This document shows positions 8,514 to 14,370 of a DNA stretch of 64,000 bases, piece by piece; the first letter of the stretch is position 1, and the number at the start of each line of letters is the position of its first letter. The stretch is from contig DATFUZ010000055.1 of the NCBI GenBank assembly GCA_035260545.1, positions 35,998 to 99,997 of the forward strand, given 5' to 3'. The notes under the pieces were generated by a model, which did not search any database, had not been told where the DNA came from, and worked only from the letters and a program-made list of their open reading frames with translations. The stretch comes from DATDDB01 sp035260545. Lineage in GTDB: Bacteria; Pseudomonadota; Gammaproteobacteria; Burkholderiales; Gallionellaceae. The position numbers and the translations under genes are program-made.

Positions 8514-8855
8514 ATGACTCTGCCGAAGAAGGGCACCCGCTCGATTTCCATTAATGGAGTGCTGTACCGCTGGTCGGTGCGACGCAAGCCCACGTACCTT
8601 CAGGGCATAGGCCAGTCACATATGAGTGTAGCCGTCGAGCGCGAGGACGCACCACAGCAAACCCTGAGGATCATTTTGCCGGTACCTAGGCGTGATAACT
8701 GGCTGCTACTGCCCGGGTACGTAGTTAAACCGAGCGACATCGCGCGATGGGTCCCTAAAGCGTTGACTGAGGGATGGGTTCCCCACATGAGCGGGGCTGC
8801 CTTTGACTTGGTGCTGTCGGAATCGGATTTAGATGAGCAAAGCAGGGCGCAATAA
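8514..8855 (+). CDS. Orphan cassette protein, unknown
   Basis: A 113-residue protein. The open frame extends back to 8436, but those codons (reading MRDGYFVPIADT) are the family A repeat, so I place the start at ATG 8514 (MTLPKKGTRSISING). It has a small basic beta-rich N-terminus (SISINGVLYRWSVRRKPTY) resembling short hypothetical proteins common in proteobacterial accessory regions, then an acidic C-terminus (LVLSESDLDEQSRAQ). It has no membrane segment or signal peptide and I propose no function. It is bounded by repeats A2 (5') and B1 (3'), the clearest single-gene example of the cassette pattern. Confidence 0.6.
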   Translation: MTLPKKGTRSISINGVLYRWSVRRKPTYLQGIGQSHMSVAVEREDAPQQTLRIILPVPRRDNWLLLPGYVVKPSDIARWVPKALTEGWVPHMSGAAFDLVLSESDLDEQSRAQ

Positions 8856-8890
8856 CGAACGGATATTGCGCACGATGGTTGAAACACTGG

Positions 8891-8988
8891 GTGTCCGCTT
8901 TTGCGCAGCGCCAATGTCGGATTTGGGCACACCTCGGAAGTCAGCCCCGCCAGCCGAAACGTCCGCTAACGCGTGCGTAGCGGTCATG
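8891..8988 (+). repeat. Family B dispersed repeat, copy B1
   Basis: Starts GTGTCCGCTTTTGCG; the core GGGCACACCTCGGAAGTCAG then CCCCGCCAGCC; the end is TGCGTAGCGGTCATG. The same order of blocks recurs at 39899-40010 and, inverted, at 50610-50710. It lies 35 bases after the orphan gene stop. Confidence 0.8.
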
Positions 8989-9071
8989 TTCGTGGCGAAC
9001 CTGGAGTGCAGGAATAGCCGTTCGGCGCCCGGCTGTATTGGCTGAATGATCGAGCCGGTCATTTCGCGGGC

Positions 9072-9100
9072 GAAAAAAAAGGGGCGCTTGCGCGCCCCTT
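9072..9100 (-). terminator. Rho-independent terminator of the HNH gene
   Basis: On the minus strand a perfect 7-bp stem GGGGCGC/GCGCCCC with a 4-base loop is followed by eight T. It begins immediately after the HNH stop codon. Confidence 0.9.
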
Positions 9101-9658
9101 TCAGCTTAGCCGCAGCCGCGAGTGCCTGGGCAGGTAGTCGTTGAGGAAGGCCATCTGCTCGGCGAGGATGTTGCGGTTCTGCAGCAGCAGGGCCTCGTTC
9201 CGGTCCGGGACGTAGGGCACGTATAGCAGCTGCATGCCGCATTCTTCGGGCAGGCGGTTGTCCTTGCGGTTGTTGCAGCGCTTGCAGGCGGTGACGCAGT
9301 TGCTCCACGCGTCGCGCCCGTTGCGGGAAACGGGCACGATGTGGTCGCGCGTGAGCTGTTCCGCGGGGAAGCGCTGGCCGCAGTAGCCGCAGATGTGCAG
9401 GTCGCGCCCGAACAGGCCGCGGTTGGTGAGCGGCGGGACGCGGCGCAGCATGCGGTGGGCGGCGCGCACGGCGATGATGCTGGGCACCGAGATGGTGGTC
9501 TGCAGGCCGGTGAGCCGCGAGAGCCCGCCGTGGAAGACCGATTCATCTCCGAACGACCAGGCGATCTGTCCCTTGACGCGGTAGCGCACGGCGGCCTTCC
9601 ACTTGACCCAGTGCTGCGGCGTGCCGCCCGAGTCGAGTACCAGGATCTGGTGTGTCAT
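9101..9658 (-). CDS. HNH endonuclease family protein
   Basis: A 185-residue protein with a C-terminal HNH nuclease domain. The ββα-metal core is seen as CGYCG (zinc pair 1), DHIVPVSRNGRDAW (the catalytic His follows Asp) and NCVTACKRCNNRK (second CxxC pair and the final Asn/His position). The N-terminal half (LVLDSGGTPQHWVKWKAAVR) is typical of the widespread stand-alone HNH proteins of unknown biological target. The start at 9658 was chosen over upstream codons because AAAGGAACGACC gives a good ribosome binding site. It is monocistronic with its own terminator. The role may be DNA repair, restriction or mobile-element homing; the sequence does not decide. Confidence 0.85.
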   Translation of the reverse strand: MTHQILVLDSGGTPQHWVKWKAAVRYRVKGQIAWSFGDESVFHGGLSRLTGLQTTISVPSIIAVRAAHRMLRRVPPLTNRGLFGRDLHICGYCGQRFPAEQLTRDHIVPVSRNGRDAWSNCVTACKRCNNRKDNRLPEECGMQLLYVPYVPDRNEALLLQNRNILAEQMAFLNDYLPRHSRLRLS

Positions 9659-9817
9659 GGTCGTTCCTTTCGTCTGCATGGTTGCATGATGGTTGAATGA
9701 TGCACCTCCCGACATCCGAACAGGCGTAAGGTACTGCACCTGTGCGGCCAAGCCAAGGGGTATTTCGCTACGCTGTCCCCTGCGGAAATCCGGCCTCGGG
9801 GGAAGTACTGAGCGATG

Positions 9818-9893
9818 TGGCACCCCCTGAGCGAGTCGAACGCTCATCCCGGCCTTCGTAGAGCCGTGCTCTGATCCATTGAGCTAAGGGGGC
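9818..9893 (-). tRNA. tRNA-Arg(ACG)
   Basis: A full cloverleaf on the minus strand: acceptor GCCCCCT/AGGGGGT (one G-U at the end), anticodon loop CTACGAA (anticodon ACG), T arm GAGCG-TTCGACT-CGCTC, encoded CCA at 9818-9820. Confidence 0.9.
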
Positions 9894-9898
9894 AATGG

Positions 9899-9984
9899 GT
9901 AGGATGTGCTGAGCAACGCGAAGCGCATCGATCGAGTACGGCGATTCCGCGACCGATGCGCTTCGTGCCTCAGCGCATCCTACG
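9899..9984. repeat. REP-like palindrome, GGATGCGCTGAGG type
   Basis: Long imperfect inverted repeat: GTAGGATGTGCTGAGCAACG at the left, complementary to CGTGCCTCAGCGCATCCTAC at the right, with inner arms GAAGCGCATCG/CGATGCGCTTC. It abuts the broken tRNA-Leu. A half-length relative is at about 26274-26308. Confidence 0.85.
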
Positions 9985-9986
9985 GC

Positions 9987-10027
9987 CCTGCCTGAGCCAG
10001 GTGCGTCTTCCAATTCCGCCATTTCCC
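9987..10027 (-). pseudogene. Truncated tRNA-Leu (5' part only)
   Basis: The minus strand reads GGGAAATGGCGGAATTGGAA then GACGCACCTGGCTCAGG: the 5' acceptor strand and the D arm of a leucine tRNA. The sequence then departs into the adjacent REP; no variable arm, T arm or 3' acceptor strand follows. It is therefore a non-functional remnant. Confidence 0.75.
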
Positions 10028-10032
10028 GTAAC

Positions 10033-10117
10033 TGGTGGGAGGCAAGGGAATCGAACCCTCACGTCATAGGACACCGGCTTCTAAGACCAGCGCGTCTTCC
10101 AGTTTCGCCAACCTCCC
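10033..10117 (-). tRNA. tRNA-Leu(TAG)
   Basis: An 85-base class II tRNA with acceptor GGGAGGT/GCCTCCC, anticodon loop CTTAGAA (anticodon TAG), a long variable arm, T arm GAGGG-TTCGATT-CCCTT and an encoded CCA. It lies next to the broken Leu copy. Confidence 0.9.
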
Positions 10118-10342
10118 GTGAATCTGCGCGGATGAATAGCCCGCGCTTGCGGCATGCCTGCGCATGCCGCGAAAAAGGTGATGCGCGCCACGGGGCTATC
10201 CCGCGCGCCACATCGGGCTGCCGCCTTGCTGAGTCTGTTACTCTCTAGCGGTGATCCGCGCCGCGCACCGGGAACCCGGACTGTTGCGTTGTAGTCTCTG
10301 TGCGCGTGCAGCAGCCAAACTGCCGGGGCGATGCCCCTTGTC
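10118..10342. other. Spacer within the tRNA array
   Basis: 225 bases between tRNA-Leu and tRNA-Trp, the widest gap in the array. It holds a strong hairpin GCGGCATGC/GCATGCCGC (about 10150-10172). I see no further tRNA or ORF in it. Confidence 0.5.
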
Positions 10343-10416
10343 TGGCAGGCCGGGAGGGAATCGAACCCCCATTGCCGGTTTTGGAGACCGGCGCTTTGCC
10401 ATTAAGCCACCAGCCT
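10343..10416 (-). tRNA. tRNA-Trp(CCA), atypical D arm
   Basis: Acceptor AGGCTGG/CCGGCCT, anticodon stem CCGGT/ACCGG with loop CTCCAAA (anticodon CCA), T arm GGGGG-TTCGATT-CCCTC, discriminator G and encoded CCA. The A1-U72 pair and G73 fit Trp. The D arm (TGGCTTAATGGCAAAGC) is unlike the usual proteobacterial tRNA-Trp. Confidence 0.75.
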
Positions 10417-10423
10417 GTTGTGT

Positions 10424-10498
10424 TGGCAGAGGAGACAGGATTCGAACCTGTGTTAACGGGTTCAAAGCCCGCTGCCATAACCTCCAGGGGACTCCCCT
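10424..10498 (-). tRNA. tRNA-Gln(TTG), atypical D arm
   Basis: Acceptor AGGGGAG/CTCCTCT (A1-U72, one G-U), anticodon stem GCGGG/CCCGT with loop CTTTGAA (anticodon TTG), T arm ACAGG-TTCGAAT-CCTGT, G73 and encoded CCA. The D arm (TCCCCTGGAGGTTATGGCA) pairs poorly and departs from the normal consensus, so function is uncertain. Confidence 0.65.
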
Positions 10499-10546
10499 GA
10501 TGTTTCCCGCGTCCGCCTCTTGCAAGACGGACACGGGTCGTGAAAC

Positions 10547-10622
10547 TGGCGCGGCATATCGGTTTCGATCCGATCACCTCCGGCTCGACAGGCCGGCGCT
10601 CTCCCGAATGAGCTAATGCCGC
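10547..10622 (-). tRNA. tRNA-Asp(GTC), T-loop variant
   Basis: Acceptor GCGGCAT/ATGCCGC, anticodon stem CCGGC/GCCGG with loop CTGTCGA (anticodon GTC), G73 and encoded CCA. The T loop reads ATCGAAA instead of TTCGAAA, so the nearly universal T54 is A. Confidence 0.8.
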
Positions 10623-10630
10623 GAAAAAAA

Positions 10631-10704
10631 TGACCCTGGCGGGATTCGAACCCGCGATTTCCTGCATAAAAGGCAGGCGTCCTTGGCCGCTAGACGACAG
10701 GGTC
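10631..10704 (-). tRNA. tRNA with TTT (Lys) anticodon on a Glu-like body
   Basis: A perfect cloverleaf: acceptor GACCCTG/CAGGGTC, D arm GTCTAGCGGCCAAGGAC, anticodon stem CCTGC/GCAGG with loop CTTTTAT, T arm GCGGG-TTCGAAT-CCCGC, discriminator A, no encoded CCA. The D arm and overall layout are those of tRNA-Glu, whose loop would be CTTTCAC; here the anticodon is TTT, which reads lysine codons. A run of T follows directly and only eight bases separate it from tRNA-Asp. Confidence 0.7.
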
Positions 10705-10715
10705 GTGATTAAAAA

Positions 10716-10793
10716 TGGTCGGGGCGGAGAGATTTGAACTCCCGACATCCTGCGCCCAAGGCAGGCGCGCTGACCAGACTGCGCTACGCCCCG
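10716..10793 (-). tRNA. tRNA-Pro(TGG)
   Basis: Acceptor CGGGGCG/CGCCCCG, anticodon loop CTTGGGC (anticodon TGG) on stem CCTGC/GCAGG, T arm GGGAG-TTCAAAT-CTCTC with one G-U, A73 and encoded CCA. The fold is canonical. Confidence 0.88.
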
Positions 10794-10843
10794 ATGACAT
10801 GAACACGGCCGGCAAACCGAAAAGCCATGCCATGCAAAAAACT

Positions 10844-10919
10844 TGGTGGAGACGGCCGGCTTCGAACCCGCGACCTCATGCGTGCAAAACATGCGCTCTC
10901 CCAACTGAGCTACGCCCCC
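10844..10919 (-). tRNA. tRNA-Ala(TGC), imperfect stems
   Basis: First gene of the leftward array. Acceptor GGGGGCG/CGTCTCC with two G-U pairs, D arm GCTCAGTTGGGAGAGC, anticodon loop TTTGCAC (anticodon TGC) on stem CATGT/GCATG, A73 and encoded CCA. The T stem GCGGG/CCGGC contains a G-G mismatch, unlike housekeeping tRNA-Ala. Confidence 0.8.
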
Positions 10920-10960
10920 ATATGCATCCGCCCTCCGCCAGCTGCTTTAGAGCAGCCGCG

Positions 10961-11016
10961 GAAGATGGGTAGCGAAACAGGCTGCCCTGCAACCCGCTTC
11001 GCTACCACCGGATCTT
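10961..11016. repeat. Inverted repeat upstream of the tRNA array
   Basis: GAAGATGGGTAGCGAA at 10961-10976 is matched in inverse by TTCGCTACCACCGGATCTTC at 10998-11017 with small bulges. It lies 42 bases upstream of tRNA-Ala and could be a processing or regulatory hairpin. Confidence 0.45.
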
Positions 11017-11130
11017 CCCGCTCACAAGAGAGCTTGCCATCCCCGGTTCCGCCCGTTCGCCAGCTTGTGCGCCTGGCCGAGTCCTCGTTACTCATCGCGC
11101 TTCAAACACAACTGCCATCTATCCATCCCG

Positions 11131-11170
11131 AAAAAACAAAAAACCCAGGTGTCCTTTCGGGGCACCTGGG
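11131..11170 (-). terminator. Terminator of small-ORF unit 2
   Basis: On the minus strand CCCAGGTG/CACCTGGG (perfect 8-bp stem) is followed by a long T-rich run interrupted by one G. Just before it is a second hairpin, CCGGAAACCGCAAGGTTTTGG, shared with unit 1. Confidence 0.85.
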
Positions 11171-11204
11171 TCATGGACCAAAACCTTGCGGTTTCCGGGG
11201 AGGG

Positions 11205-11447
11205 TCACATATCGCCGCTCCCCGCCAGTGCCAAACTGCCAAAATCTGCCTTGCCGCCAAAACCTTCCAAACCACCCACATCACCCTCTCGATCGCACCG
11301 CGGTTTATCCGCCGCCGGCGCATGCCCCTTGCCCGGCAGCATGGCCGGCTGCAGCAGGCAGGCGAGCACGCGCACGCCGCGCAGCTCATGCGCGCAGTTG
11401 AGCCAGGGCTGTGCCGATATGCTTGCGATGGGTGAACCCGAAATCAT
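11205..11447 (-). CDS. Small ORF, tandem unit 2 (80 residues, unknown)
   Basis: An 80-residue ORF starting MISGSPIASISAQP. It resembles its upstream neighbour (11604-11792): both begin MIS, share a LRGVRV/LRGMRV core, and end with GGK...G(C/S)G(R/D)M. The frame upstream of 11447 is low-complexity T-rich DNA and was excluded. Each ORF ends directly before the same two-hairpin 3' module, so the whole unit, not just the protein, is duplicated. I recognise no family; there is no membrane segment and a glycine-rich acidic tail. It may be a real small protein or the marker of a structured RNA unit. It lies between a strong promoter and the tRNA array on the same strand. Confidence 0.5.
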   Translation of the reverse strand: MISGSPIASISAQPWLNCAHELRGVRVLACLLQPAMLPGKGHAPAADKPRCDREGDVGGLEGFGGKADFGSLALAGSGDM

Positions 11448-11532
11448 CTCCGTCTGCCTTCCGTCAAAAAATTGCCGCGTAAAAATCCCGAAATCAAATT
11501 TGCCAATAAAAAACCAGGAAACAAAACACCCC

Positions 11533-11570
11533 AAAAACAAAAAACCCAAGCGCCTTGCGGATCACTTGGG
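11533..11570 (-). terminator. Terminator of small-ORF unit 1
   Basis: On the minus strand CCCAAGTG/CGCTTGGG (stem with one mismatch) is followed by T6-G-T5. The preceding hairpin CCGGAAACTGAAAGGTTTCGG matches that of unit 2. Confidence 0.85.
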
Positions 11571-11603
11571 TCTGGGACCGAAACCTTTCAGTTTCCGGGG
11601 CGC

Positions 11604-11792
11604 CTACATCCTTCCGCACCCCACAAGTGTCTTGCCGCCATCATCCCGCTCGTCCGTATACCCCTGCCCGCGCGCATCCCAGAGCTGGCCCGGTTTGCAC
11701 AGGGACACGAACGCCTCCGCCGGACGGGCGGCCACGCGCATGCCGCGCAGGCTTGCGGGCAGTCGTCGTGTGAGCGATATGTTCGAAATCAT
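11604..11792 (-). CDS. Small ORF, tandem unit 1 (62 residues, unknown)
   Basis: A 62-residue ORF starting MISNISLTRRLPASLRGMRV. The ATG at 11792 follows AGGACACGAAG. It sits about 45 bases downstream of a near-consensus promoter and is followed by the CCGGAAAC hairpin and a rho-independent terminator, so it has all parts of a small monocistronic unit. It is a paralogue of the ORF at 11205-11447. No family is recognised. The protein is basic in its first half. Coding status is supported by the conserved start, core and end between the two copies, although a conserved RNA could give a similar picture. Confidence 0.55.
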   Translation of the reverse strand: MISNISLTRRLPASLRGMRVAARPAEAFVSLCKPGQLWDARGQGYTDERDDGGKTLVGCGRM

Positions 11793-11838
11793 CTTCGTGT
11801 CCTGTAGAGACGTTGTCTTGCGTTACTGAAGGGACGGC

Positions 11839-11867
11839 ACTTTAGTTTTCGTTTTTTCTTTTGTCAA
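11839..11867 (-). promoter_or_regulatory. Strong sigma-70 promoter for the small-ORF units
   Basis: Minus strand: -35 TTGACA (11867-11862), 17-base A-rich spacer, -10 TAAAGT (11844-11839). Transcription would run left into unit 1. An A/T-rich tract upstream (11868-11900) could act as an UP element. Confidence 0.75.
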
Positions 11868-11966
11868 CACATTTCTGAAAAATCCCTGAAAATTTTTTTC
11901 GCAAACGAAAAACTGGAGCCCGGCGGGCGCGCATGCCCGTCGCCGAACGGCGCAGCCACCGCCATC

Positions 11967-11995
11967 TTCATGCCGTCACATATCGCAAGTATAAT
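11967..11995 (+). promoter_or_regulatory. Probable promoter of trhA
   Basis: -10 TATAAT at 11990-11995 with a weak -35 (TTCATG, 11967-11972) at 17 bases. Predicted start of transcription is near 12002, about 105 bases before the trhA ATG. Confidence 0.55.
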
Positions 11996-12106
11996 TTCCG
12001 GCGACCGCCAGCCTTCCCACGCCATGATGCTGGCCGCCTGGGTCATGCAGGATACCGCCGCCGCTACGGCGTGGAGCAGCGGCTTGGACAGGGACGGGAG
12101 CAGCCT

Positions 12107-12724
12107 ATGTACTACGGAGAAAGATTCAACGCCATAACGCATCTCGTCGGCGCCGTGCTCGCGGTCGCCGGCACCGTCGTGCTCATCGTCCTTGCCGCCG
12201 AGCAGCGCGACGCGTGGAAGATCGTGAGCGTCTCCATCTACGGCGCGACGCTGATCCTGCTCTACACCTTCTCCACCTTCTACCACAGCTTTCGCGGGCG
12301 CGCGAAAAGCATCCTGCAGAAGCTGGACCACGGCAGCATCTACCTGCTCATCGCCGGCAGCTACACCCCGTTTTGCCTGGTCACCCTGCGCGGCGCGTGG
12401 GGCTGGTCGTTGTTCGGCGTGGAATGGGGTTTCGCCGTGCTGGGCATCCTGCAGGAAGTGCTCTGGAAAAGCAGAACGCGCAACCCCTCGCTGGTAATCT
12501 ACGTCGTCATGGGCTGGGCCGCGCTGGTCGCCCTGTATGAGCTATTCAAGGCGCTCGGGCCAGGCGGGTTCGCCTGGCTCGTGGCCGGCGGCCTGCTCTA
12601 TACGATAGGCATCGTCTTCTACGTCATGGACACCCGCCTCAAGCATGCGCACGGCATCTGGCACCTGTTCGTGCTCGCCGGCAGCGCGGCGCATTACATC
12701 GCCATCCTGCGCTACGTGCTTTGA
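12107..12724 (+). CDS. trhA: PAQR/hemolysin III family membrane protein
   Basis: A 205-residue inner-membrane protein with seven predicted membrane segments. The PAQR metal-site motifs are present: TFYHSFRG (His and Ser after TM2), KLDHGSIYLLIAGSYTPF (Asp-His), and the C-terminal pair in HLFVLAGSAAHYIAI. Bacterial members (YqfA/TrhA) are linked to membrane-fluidity homeostasis; older annotations as hemolysin III are not functional evidence. Start at ATG 12107 (MYYGERFNAITH), the usual family N-terminus; the open frame extends upstream without coding character. It is monocistronic, followed after about 46 bases by family A repeat A3. Confidence 0.9.
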   Translation: MYYGERFNAITHLVGAVLAVAGTVVLIVLAAEQRDAWKIVSVSIYGATLILLYTFSTFYHSFRGRAKSILQKLDHGSIYLLIAGSYTPFCLVTLRGAWGWSLFGVEWGFAVLGILQEVLWKSRTRNPSLVIYVVMGWAALVALYELFKALGPGGFAWLVAGGLLYTIGIVFYVMDTRLKHAHGIWHLFVLAGSAAHYIAILRYVL

Positions 12725-12770
12725 GCAAGCGCCGGATGTCATTTCCGGTATCGCCCGCGCGCGGGAGGGG

Positions 12771-12830
12771 ATGAAGTACAATCGGTCCGGTTTGCGCGGG
12801 GAGGCGGGAATATGCGGGATGGGAAAAGTG
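12771..12830 (+). repeat. Family A dispersed repeat, copy A3
   Basis: ATGAAGTACAATCGGTCCGG then TATGCGGGATGGGAAAAGTG. The right-hand TCCCAATTGCAGACAT block is lost. It lies between trhA and the orphan gene that follows. Confidence 0.8.
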
Positions 12831-12876
12831 CCCCGGCAGCTGCCCTCCGCGAGCCGCTGCTTTGCGGCAATGAATA

Positions 12877-13395
12877 TTGGAGAGTAGCCAATCAAAGCTA
12901 TTTTGGAGATATTTCCTCTATGATCTCGTTAGTGCGGTCACTATGGACATAGACCGTCTTCAAAACCGGAAGCAGCTAAACGTGCAGGAGCAGAACGCTC
13001 TTACGCGACGGAAAGTGCTTGTGTTTGCTCAGGCGTACCGTGACCAAGAAACCATTTATGCTTGGGTCAGACAGGCATTGGTTGAGAGCCATATAAACCC
13101 GGAGAAAGGCATCCTCATCTTTGCATCGTCCGTCCCATGCGGCGGCAATGCAGAAGCGGGCTATGCGCGGTGGCTTACTTCAGAAGGGCGTTTCTATGAT
13201 CTTGAGGCAACGCTTCGTTTGGGCACCTTGGCGCTGATTTCCGTAGACTCCGCCGTAGAGGTTACAAACAAGATCAGCCTCAGCAGCCATAAGCGAGGCA
13301 CCGGCAAGAGCTTGGGTGCTTTAGCGTTGGAGGTATTGGCTGAGCTGTCAGAAGCTAACAAATCGTTAAAGGCAGACGGCGTCCCGCGGCCTTGA
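12877..13395 (+). CDS. Orphan cassette protein, unknown
   Basis: A protein of up to 172 residues. The frame opens with TTG at 12877 (reading MESSQSKLFWRYFLYDLVSA) and has its first ATG at 12943 (MDIDRLQNRKQLNV, 150 residues). The protein-like sequence before the ATG slightly favours the earlier start, but no clear ribosome binding site decides. It is alpha/beta soluble in appearance, with a helical KQLNVQEQNALTRRKVLVFAQ segment. No family recognised. It is AT-richer than trhA and follows repeat A3 directly, the same layout as the other orphan genes here. Confidence 0.6.
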   Translation: MESSQSKLFWRYFLYDLVSAVTMDIDRLQNRKQLNVQEQNALTRRKVLVFAQAYRDQETIYAWVRQALVESHINPEKGILIFASSVPCGGNAEAGYARWLTSEGRFYDLEATLRLGTLALISVDSAVEVTNKISLSSHKRGTGKSLGALALEVLAELSEANKSLKADGVPRP

Positions 13396-13476
13396 CCCCG
13401 ACTTCGCGTGACTGGTTTCGGGAAATCTACTTTACGAGCGAATGACAGAAATTCGGCACGCTGCGGCGGTGGTGTG

Positions 13477-13525
13477 GTTGAAGTAAAATAGGTTCGCGCT
13501 GGGCGTCATATCGGCCACAAGGAGA
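13477..13525 (+). repeat. Degenerate family A repeat, copy A10
   Basis: GGTTGAAGTAAAATAGGTTCG keeps the left-hand block of family A; the rest is diverged. It precedes the REP-associated transposase. Confidence 0.45.
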
Positions 13526-13559
13526 TTGGCAACAGAGCCCGGTAGGGTGGGCTAAGCGC

Positions 13560-13590
13560 GTAGGATGGGTGGAGCGCAGCGATACCCATC
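13560..13590. repeat. REP, left flank of the RAYT gene
   Basis: GTAGGATGGGTGGAGCGCAG followed by CGATACCCATC. Inverted relative to the copy at 14164-14194, so the pair flanks the transposase gene. Confidence 0.85.
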
Positions 13591-13604
13591 AACACGGATA
13601 GTCA

Positions 13605-14144
13605 ATGACCAATTACCGCCGCTCCAATATCGCCGGAGCCACCTATTTCTTCACGGTGAACCTCGCCGACCGGCGCAAGACGTTGCTCACCGAAAACGTC
13701 GGTCTGCTGCGAGCCGCATTTCAATATGTACAGGAGCGGCATCCATGGACAACGGAAGCGATCGTCATCCTGCCGGACCATCTGCATGCCATCTGGACAT
13801 TGCCGCCAGGTGACGCAGATTTCTCCACCCGCTGGCGATTGCTCAAGACCGAGTTTTCACGCAAGCTTCCCCACGCGGAAAAGCGTACGGCGAGCCGAAT
13901 TTCCAAGGGAGAGCGCGGCATCTGGCAACGGCGCTATTGGGAGCATATGATACGGGACGAGGGGGATTTTGAGCGGCACGTGGACTATGTCCACATCAAT
14001 CCGGTCAAGCATGGCTACGTGCAACGGGTCGCGGATTGGCCGCATTCCTCATTCCACCGGTTTGTCGCCGCCGGAATCTTGTCGCCGGATTGGGCCGGAA
14101 GTACAAACGAGGAGATTGATTGCGGCGAACCGGAGGGTTGGTGA
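13605..14144 (+). CDS. REP-associated tyrosine transposase (RAYT, Y1 family)
   Basis: A 179-residue HUH nuclease of the IS200-like Y1 superfamily, in the single-domain RAYT branch that moves REP palindromes. The HUH motif is PDHLHAIW (near residue 61). The nucleophile Tyr is in HVDYVHINPVKHGYV, with a conserved Asn and Lys. The N-terminus YRRSNIAGATYFFTVNLADR is typical of RAYTs. The gene is flanked by inverted copies of the REP it presumably recognises (13560 and 14164), the standard RAYT arrangement. It is complete, with no frameshift. The same REP occurs in paired form at 19237, 37900 and 50714, probably mobilised in trans by this or a related enzyme. Confidence 0.92.
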   Translation: MTNYRRSNIAGATYFFTVNLADRRKTLLTENVGLLRAAFQYVQERHPWTTEAIVILPDHLHAIWTLPPGDADFSTRWRLLKTEFSRKLPHAEKRTASRISKGERGIWQRRYWEHMIRDEGDFERHVDYVHINPVKHGYVQRVADWPHSSFHRFVAAGILSPDWAGSTNEEIDCGEPEGW

Positions 14145-14163
14145 ATAATGCGACGGGGGTTTT

Positions 14164-14194
14164 GATGGGTATCGCTGCGCTCCACCCATCCTAC
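14164..14194. repeat. REP, right flank of the RAYT gene
   Basis: GATGGGTATCGCTGCGCTCC then ACCCATCCTAC; inverse of 13560-13590. Confidence 0.85.
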
Positions 14195-14267
14195 GCGCGC
14201 TGTCGGAGCTTCACGTTAAGCCGCAAATCTATTTCGAGCCGGTGTGCCGCTACCACCTTACCCCGCA

Positions 14268-14355
14268 TAGGGAGCAATAACCAGCGGGCACTGCGCCCGG
14301 TGGTTTGAAGACATTGGCGCAATGCGCTCGCTTATTGCACCCTGCGGGCCTACGA
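14268..14355 (+). repeat. Family C repeat, left copy
   Basis: Contains GCAATAACCAGCGGGCACTG and then GGCGCAATGCGCTCGCTTAT followed by TGCACCCTGCGGGCC. The second half recurs in the same orientation at 15088-15140, so the two copies flank the gene at 14371. A third is at 19119. Confidence 0.65.
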
Positions 14356-14370
14356 CGGAGAGAAGAAGAT

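Noticed and set aside
10910..11095. 61-codon ORF upstream of tRNA-Ala
   Set aside because: It overlaps the inverted repeat and the tRNA-Ala leader, has no good ribosome binding site and no recognisable protein features.
12114..12724. Hemolysin function for the hemolysin III family protein
   Set aside because: The name is historical. The sequence shows a PAQR membrane protein, for which membrane homeostasis is better supported.
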